Assembly (NCBI GenBank): GCA_039583875.1
Contig: CM077151.1
Location: 106,348,609-106,412,608, forward strand
Length of the DNA stretch: 64,000 nt
Source of the DNA: Platanthera guangdongensis
Lineage: Eukaryota > Streptophyta > Magnoliopsida > Asparagales > Orchidaceae
Direction: 5' to 3'
Shown here one piece after another: positions 56,372-64,000 of this stretch. The first letter of the stretch is position 1. Each line of letters begins with the position of its first letter. The position numbers and the translations under genes are program-made. Below the pieces are notes generated by a model, which worked only from the letters and a program-made list of their open reading frames with translations, was not told the origin of the DNA and did no database searches.

Positions 56372-58237
56372 TGTTAAAATTCAACAAACCGCAGACGCCC
56401 CCTTGGATACCCTGTTGAAAACTCAACAAACCGAAGGAGAATACGCCCACTTATAATGTTGAAAGTTTTCCCGGATCGTGGAGGTAGCAGGGGTTATCTC
56501 AACAAAGCAGTAACAACCAGCAACACATACAGCACAAGCTTCTATATTGATCAAGAGCAAACTTCTTTACAAGGCGAGACATACATGGCGAGACATGCTT
56601 CACCAAAACCCAACACCGGGAGAGCAGAGACAGTTACAAAGACAAGAACAAAAAACAAGCCGCGCGGACTCAATCAACAAGCCGCCGACCTACTGCTGTG
56701 GAGTCAGCTCAGTCCGCCAGGTCGCCAGACCGCAACCCAAGCCACGCGGACTCACCCTTAATCCAATGCTTAGCTCTTCACCGCCGGTCTGCACGCCGCC
56801 AGACCGCACAAGCTGCGTCACCGAATGGAACAGTCCGCCTGAAGCAGGCGACTTCCTGAACCCCAAACCAAGTCGCCAAAGAGAAGACCGCCTGGTCGCT
56901 ATCCGCGACCTGCTGTTTACCGCCTGTTGCTTAACCGCAGAGTCCGCACTGTCCCTGACCGCAATCAGAGCCAAGTCCTGGCTTTCCAGCGCTATCCGCA
57001 CAACCTGCACAGCACAACCGGGTCAACTCTCTATCCGCGCGGACACGAAGTCCAGACCGCAGCAACTTACGCGAGCTCAATTACTGTTCACTTACTTCGG
57101 TCCAGGTTCCTTCTTTTTTCCTGATGTGACATGAGTCCTATTTATAGGCACGACGATGAGTATGGTCACCGCCCTAGCCGATAGGATCACCGCCACAACC
57201 CGCAGCTAGAACAAGTGTGTCCGCTCAGCCCGCGGACACACCTTCCAGTTCGCCGCTCCTGTGCAGATAGCCAGTCCGCCCCAGCTTCTCCAAGGCCGGA
57301 CTCCAATATCCAGTCCGTCTTGCCGCCAGAGACCAAGCCAGGACAACAGCCGGACTCCACAACAGCCGTGTCCGCCATTCTGCGGACAAGGCATCAGCCC
57401 GCAAAACCCGAGCCCGCAGCCTCGCCATCAAGGCACCTGCCGGACTCAGCGGACACCCGGCTTCCGTCCGCATATCCCAAGTCCATTGCCTAATCACCAA
57501 GGCATTGCCGGACTCAGCGGACACGCCGATCCAGTCCGCGTACACAGCGAACTCCAGTCCGCTTCCCTGAGTCCATAACCTCATCACAAGGCTCAACCGG
57601 ACTCAGCGGACTCTGGCTCCAGTCCGCACGCTCCTGCACAAGCAATCCTCCAGTCCGCATATCCCCAAGCTAGCACACAAGGCAACAGCACTTCTACTAA
57701 GCTTGGCGGACTGAGAAATCAGCCTGCGCTCCACTGCGCGATCTCCCCGGACTAAGCCTCCTGGACTTGGTTCAATTCCCACCAAGTCCAGCCCACTGGC
57801 CGCAAGGGCCAGTCCGCACTTACAGGCGGACACTGGATCTAGCCCGCCATACCGGGCGACCTCCAGTTCCTGTCCGCGCTGACCGGCGGTCTCCGCGGCT
57901 TCCACTTGCCGCTTCACTAGAGCAAGACCAAGGCAACTGCCAAACCGGTCTGCCGAGCTCCAGTTCTTCAGTCCGCTTCTTGCCGGACTCCGCGGATAAC
58001 ATTCCTATCCGCCCGGTTACTTCCTGGGAGTAAACCGCCTGCTGAGCATACACTGGCCTGTCAGACCGCCGCTGCTGTCCGCGTAGTCCGCGCGAACAGA
58101 CCGCCCAGGCCGCCACAGAGCAAACCGCCTGCAACATCCCTGCCGACCTAGCAGTCCGCCAACCCAGTCCGCGTAGTCCGCGCGGATAGGTTTCCCAAGC
58201 CTTCCATTTACTCACTTTCACTTCACAGAATTCAACA
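56372..58237 (-). mobile_element. C LTR3, copy B
   Basis: 1866 bp with the LTR3-specific CCAGTCCGTCTTGCC. Confidence 0.88.
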
Positions 58238-60483
58238 CTCCCCCTTGAAGTGAGAAGTGGTGAATAACTCCAGCAGCTCCCGTAACCTTGCACCTGGTCC
58301 TTCTGATAGCATCTACGAAGAGATGTCCAAGACATAGTCCTCGCCCCGCATATCATGGACCATGAGGGAGCCCTCCAGCATCTCCCAAAAGGAGCCATGC
58401 TTCCCTCTGCCTTCTTCAGCTTCAACCTCCACTCATGCATCACAGGAGTATCACCAACTTCCTTGGACCCAGAAGCCCAAGCATCGTTGCCTCTGAGAGA
58501 AGTCACCTCTTCAGACTTGGTGTCAACCACCTCCTTGATTCTAGTGGGGTCATCACAGCCTAGAAGTACCTTGCTCGACCTGAGGGCTAACAAGGAAACA
58601 CGGGACCAAGTCCACCGTGTTCCCTTCACAATATCGAGCTGGTGGCTTACTGATCCTCTTCGATCTCCGAAGAACCTGATCATGGCTAACCACCTCCGCT
58701 GCTTGTGAACCAGCTCCGTTCCCAGGCAAACCCGGAACAATGCTCCCTTTGCTCCCTGAACAAGACGCCTCCTTACTGGAACCAAAAGCATCTGGAGCAA
58801 CGCTCCCCCTGCTACCTGAACCAGAAGACTCCCCTCTTGAACAAGAACGGCCTGGAACATCGCTCCCCTTGCTTCCTGAACTGGAAGCCTCCGCCTTCGA
58901 GCCAGAAGGTCCTGGAGCATTGCTCCCCCTTCTTCCCGACTTTGACGCCTTTGCCCCAGAGCTAGAACAACCTGGAGCACCTGGTGACTCAGGCAACTCC
59001 ACTTCCTTAGCAGCAGCCTCCTTCAGCCCACCATCTGACCTGCTTATCTCTAGCTCCACATAAGAGCTACCCCAATACGGCGTCAACTCATCAAAAACAA
59101 TGTCTCTCGACACTATGAGTTTCTTCGTCGCAGGATCCATACACCTCCATCTTCTTCTCTGCTCATCATACCCAACAAAGACTAGCTTTGTCTTGAGAGC
59201 ACCCGGAGAGTGTATATAGCAGGTAGATCCAAACACCCGAAGGTGCTTCACTGAGGGCTTCACTCCGAACATCAGCTCATAAGGAGTCTTCATTATGATT
59301 CGGACTAAGAGGCATCCGGTTGATGACATGAGCAGCACAGGCTATTCCCTCCGCCCAAAGAGCCTTCAGAACGCCTTTACTCCGAAGCCAACACTTGCAG
59401 GTCTCCGTTAACCATCGGATCATCCGAGCTGCAATACTACCCTGTTGTGAAGTATGTCCACAAGAAAGCTCCATCCGGATCCCTTGCTTCCTGCAAAAGC
59501 GTGAGAACTCGGTTGAGCCAAACTCACCACCGATACTTGTCCTCAACACCTTGATCCTCCGGCCGAGCTGGCCTTCGACAAGCTTCTTGAACTCCACAAA
59601 CAAGCGTACCATGCTGGACTTCGTCTTCATAAAGTATACCCAAGTATACCCAGAATAGTCATCAACCAATATCAGCATGAACCTGCTGCCTCCAAGACTG
59701 GCTGTGACGGTCGGTCCCACCAGAGCACAATGGACAACCGCCAATGGATGCAATACATCTGGATTGTGCTTTGTCGACCATGAAGCGATAGGCTCCACTT
59801 TCCTGACATCACGCACACCCCCGACCATCGCCATAGGATGACAATCTAGGCAAGCCTCTTACGAGTCTTCGTTCCGCCATTGCTTTCAGCTTGTCCATCC
59901 CTACATGTCCCAGTCTTTCATGCCAGATAGCAGCACTATCTTTGGCATCCAGCCGATCAGATCCAGAACTAGTTGAAATCCCAACTACGTTCTTCTCCTT
60001 CCTCCCTACCAGAGCTACGTTCGCCGAGAGCAAGACAACCTTGCACTCCTTCCGAAGATGACCTTGCTGCTTGCATTTATAGCACCTTGGTCCTTCCTTC
60101 CTCTTCCTATCGCGCCTAGGAGAACAACTCCTTTCTTCCTGATATGAAGTAGAGGGACCATCTTCAGCAGCAACCTCCATCTTCTTCCTGAACAACCCAT
60201 CAAGGGAAGTCCAAACCTCCGCAGCTGACCGACATCCACTGATGTGGTCCAAGAGCTCTGATGAGATCACCTGCTTGAGAATAGACTCCGCTTTCGCATT
60301 TGCCTACTTCCAAGCTCTCATCGCCTCAGCATTGCCAGCAGTATCCTCTTGTCTTCCTGCTCCGCATACAACCTCCCAAAGGTCCTCGCCAAGAAGAAAG
60401 CTCTTCATACAGGACTTCCACCGTTCACAGTTCGTCTCTGTAAGAAGATCAATACCAAGACAACTTGCATCCTCCACTGCCAT
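57820..60483 (-). pseudogene. C gag-integrase frame, unit 3, copy B
   Basis: Shares stops at 60304-60306 and 59809-59811 with copy A, lacks the third stop, and has three extra bases at about 59750 (AATGGATGC), 59300 (GATTCGG) and 58561 (GCCTAGAAG) that shift the frame. Confidence 0.8.
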
Positions 60484-60569
60484 GGTTCTACCACTGGTTT
60501 CCTCTACAGACGAGCAACTACTTTCATTGAGCACTGCTTGACCACTCCAACAACCTCGCTTTGATACCA

Positions 60570-62436
60570 TGTTAAAATTCAACAAACCGCAGACGCCCCC
60601 TTGGATACCCTGTTGAAAACTCAACAAACCGAAGGAGAATACGCCCACTTATAATGTTGAAAGTTTTCCCGGATCGTGGAGGTAGCAGGGGTTATCTCAA
60701 CAAAGCAGTAACAACCAGCAACACGTGCAGCACAAGCTTCTATATTGATCAAGAGCAAACTTCTTTACAAGGCGAGACATACATGGCGAGACATGCTTCA
60801 CCAAAACCAAACACCGGGAGAGCAGAGACAGTTACAAAGACAAGAACAAAAAACAAGCCGCGCGGACTCAATCAACAAGCCGCCGACCTACTGCTGTGGA
60901 GTCCGCTTAGTCCGCCAGGTCGCCAGACCGCAACCCAAGCCACGCGGACTGACCCTTAATCCAATGCTTAGCTCTTCACCGCCGGTCTGCACGCCGCCAG
61001 ACCGCACAAGCTGCGTCACCGAATGGAACAGTCCGCCTGAAGCAGGCGACTTCCTGAACCCCGAACCAAGTCGCCAAAGAGAAGACCGCCTGGTCGCTAT
61101 CCGCGACCTGCTGTTTACCGCCTGTTGCTTAACCGCAGAGTCCACACTGTCCCTGACCGCAATCAGAGCCAAGTCCTGGCTTTCCAGCGCTATCCGCACA
61201 ACCTGCACAGCACAACCGGGTCAACTCTCTATCCGCGCGGACACGAAGTCCAGACCGCAGCAACTTACGCGAGCTCAATTACTGTTCACTTACTTCGGTC
61301 CAGGTTCCTTCTTTTTTCCTGATGTGACATGAGTCCTATTTATAGGCACGACGATGAGTATGGTCACCGCCCTAGCCGATAGGATCACCGCCACAACCCG
61401 CAGCTAGAACAAGTGTGTCCGCTCAGCCCGCGGACACACCTTCCAGTTCGCCGCTCCTGTGCAGATAGCCAGTCCGCCCCAGCTTCTCCAAGTCCGGACT
61501 CCAATATCCAGTCCGCCTTGGCGCCAGAGACCAAGCCAGGACAACAGCCGGACTCCACAACAGCCGTGTCCGCCATTCTGCGGACAAGGCATCAGCCCGC
61601 AAAACCCGAGCCCGCAGCCTCGCCATCAAGGCACCTGCCGGACTCAGCGGACACCCGACTTCCGTCCGCATATCCCAAGTCCATTGCCTAATCACCAAGG
61701 CATTGCCGGTACTCAGCGGACACGCCGATCCAGTCCGCGTACACAGCGAACTCCAGTCCGCTTCCCTGAGTCCATAACCTCATCACAAGGCTCAACCGGA
61801 CTCAGCGGACTCTGGCTCCAGTCCGCACGCTCCTGCACAAGCAATCCTCCAGTCCGCATATCCCCAAGCTAGCACACAAGGCAACAACACTTCTACTAAG
61901 CTTGGCGGACTGAGAAATCAGCCCGCGCTCCACTGCGCGATCTCCCCGGACTAAGCCTCCTGGACTTGGTTCAATTCCCACCAAGTCCAGCCCACTGGCC
62001 GCAAGGGCCAGTCCGCACTTACAGGCGGACACTGGATCTAGCCCGCCATAACGGGCGACCTCCAGTTCCTGTCCGCGCTGACCGGCAGTCTCCGCGGCTT
62101 CCACTTGCCGCTTCACTAGAGCAAGACCAAGGCAACTGCCAAACCGGTCTGCCGAGCTCCAGTTCTTCAGTCCGCTTCTTGCCGGACTCCGCGGATAACA
62201 TTCCTATCCGCCCGGTTACTTCCTGGGAGTAAACCGCCTGCTGAGCATACACTGGCCTGTCAGACCGCCGCTGCTGTCCGCGTAGTCCGCGCGAACAGAC
62301 CGCCCAGGCCGCCACAGAGCAAACCGCCTGCAACATCCCTGCCGACCTAGCAGTCCGCCAACCCAGTCCGCGTAGTCCGCGCGGATAGGTTTCCCAAGCC
62401 TTCCATTTACTCACTTTCACTTCACAGAATTCAACA
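60570..62436 (-). mobile_element. C LTR4, copy B
   Basis: 1867 bp with the LTR4-specific CCAAGTCCGGACTCC. Confidence 0.88.
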
Positions 62437-62745
62437 GGAGCAACGTGCAGAGCGACCGGGATCGTGAGCCAAAATAGTGTGGCTTCTCCTGGTGCAACGT
62501 CGGGGAGATGCGGGCGGAGCCTAGCCCTAATCTTGCGGGAAGATAAGCAGTTGCTTGGTCGACTGGAAGGGAAGCTCAACAACACATTTCATGTTTTTTT
62601 TAAAACGTCTTTTAAATATATTCAGTCAGATTCATTGTCCCATGCATAATCCATTCAAATATGGATTAAGATTGCTCACTCATAGTTCTACGAAAATTCA
62701 GCATCTTTACCACTTCACCTCTCTCAAATCGCAAGCTTAAAATTT
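62437..62745. other. unassigned flank right of the C array, copy B
   Basis: Begins with GGAGC (62437-62441); as 24885-25193, with one substitution seen (near 62572). Confidence 0.4.
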
Positions 62746-64000
62746 TGTTGTAAAAGAAAAAAGAAATGACTCTTTCTTTTCTTGATGACTTGATGCAGTG
62801 AAAGTTGAAGCAGACAACTTTTTTATTCAGTCAAGATTACAACAACATGAAATACATGTAATGAGGCCTGCAATAAAAAGTACCTAATTATTTGAAAATA
62901 TTTATAAATTGAGTAGTTAAGAGGTACCAAATCATTTGCATAATCATCTGAAATTGATAAGAGATCGCTTTCACAGACACTCCTCGACAATTGATGAAAG
63001 CTCCAAAAGGAAAGTTGAACATGCTTCGGGAGTCCTTGTAAAAAAATTCTTAACGGAAGCTAATGAAGTCGCAGGAACACTCAAGCACAACTATAGCCAA
63101 ATAAAAGACAGCAGCAATAAGGGCACAAGAGTTTCTAATTGAAATCAACTTCTATTACAGGCCGAGGTATACATTGCAAGACATGATTTCAATGTAAACT
63201 GGGAACAATCTAAAATTGCAGCAAAGGAGAAACCGAGCGGACTGTTTCCAATAACAGCATAATCCGCCTATTCGCCAACCTTGTCCGCCGAAACCGCAGA
63301 AGCCGCCTACCCACAACTAACCGCGCGGACTGCTGTTATTGCAAATGTTGAGACCGAACAGAACCCGCTGATTGGTCGGACGAACTGCTCCACTTATCCG
63401 CAACTCTGAGGAAGAGACCAAGCCGCAAGGACTACGACCTGTTGCTAAATCACTGATTGTATCCGCGAACTGTTCCACACCAACGTTCCTGCTAGTCGCC
63501 TAACTGCCTGGTGTTAACCACACAGCCTGCACAGAATAATTTCCCTTAGTCGCAGCGGTTAGAAAACCTTAACCGCAAGTTTAAGCACTAGCTCGTTCTT
63601 ACTGTTCACTGCTCCTATTTATAGATGTGGGAAGGAGTGTCGTCACCAACTATACTGATAGGATAACTTCCCATCAGACCCTGTCGATTAACACCCATAT
63701 TCGCACAGTGCGGATACAAACTCTACTCGTCAGGTCGCGCCAGACCGCTCCTGCCGGATAGACGATCAGACCTCCAAAGTGAGCTTGGCGAGCTACCATG
63801 CAGTCCTCACAAGGCGAGCTCAGCAAGCTAGGCAACAAGCTAGACTTGTCCCCCAGACCAAGTCCACAAAACCCGCGGTTACCAAAATTAACCGCGCCAC
63901 ATGGAACCGAGATCACAGCCTTCAGAACATCATAGTCTGCAACTATCCAAGCGGACTGCCTCATCATACCGCACGACCTCCAGGCACAATGTTCGCGCAA
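62746..64000 (-). mobile_element. D LTR, copy B (cut by the window end)
   Basis: Corresponds to 25194-26449. A + strand frame of 68 codons (62936-63142) is open here but broken by two A-run length differences in copy A; I see no domain and do not call it a gene. Confidence 0.6.

Larger units (their letters stand above)
41509..62436 (-). mobile_element. tandem LTR-sharing C array, copy B
   Basis: LTR1 41509-43370, internal 1 43371-45697, LTR2 45698-54042 (split by E), internal 2 54043-56371, LTR3 56372-58237, internal 3 58238-60569, LTR4 60570-62436. Same order, same GGAGC and same E insertion as copy A. Confidence 0.9.

Overview
This window is plant nuclear DNA made almost entirely of nested LTR retrotransposons. 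Three things point to a plant: primer-binding sites for plant tRNA-iMet and tRNA-Asp, Tekay/Del-type Ty3/gypsy and Ty1/copia polyprotein remnants, and an Athila-like derivative. I see no convincing host gene, rRNA or tRNA gene, CRISPR array or bacterial-type operon. The species cannot be told from the sequence.

Layout of the first contig (1-35229). P, a gypsy LTR on the + strand (1-2768), abuts the 3' end of an older chromovirus-like gypsy, Q (2769-3218, short LTR 3395-3832). A short unassigned stretch follows (3833-3955). Then comes the main feature, family C (- strand), a copia-derived non-autonomous element in a tandem chain LTR-internal-LTR-internal-LTR-internal-LTR (3956-24884). A single 5-bp target-site duplication, GGAGC, bounds the whole chain. 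A 6.48-kb Athila-like derivative (E, 8190-14667) sits inside the second LTR with its own target duplication, GATAC. To the right are a related but RT/RNase H-bearing copia fragment, D (about 25194-27738), and a decayed Tekay gypsy, G, on the - strand (LTR 27739-30547, decayed gag-pol up to about 35058).

A run of exactly 500 N (35230-35729) separates the contigs. The second contig (35730-64000) opens with a copia LTR remnant (H), then the integrase end of P and its complete 3' LTR (37533-40321). It then repeats everything from position 1 to about 26449, nearly base for base, as 37555-64000. The differences are mainly scattered single-base indels and a few SNPs. This looks more like two haplotypes of one locus placed in tandem by scaffolding than a true 37.5-kb duplication, but the window alone cannot settle it. 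I call the two versions copy A (left) and copy B (right).

Inferred order of events: Q is old and P lies beside or inside it; C inserted to the right of Q and grew into an array, probably by LTR-LTR recombination; E then entered the second C LTR; G entered D. C keeps a gag-integrase reading frame but lacks protease and reverse transcriptase, and its integrase has lost two of three catalytic acidic residues. If it moved, it needed proteins from an autonomous relative, of which D is a plausible type.
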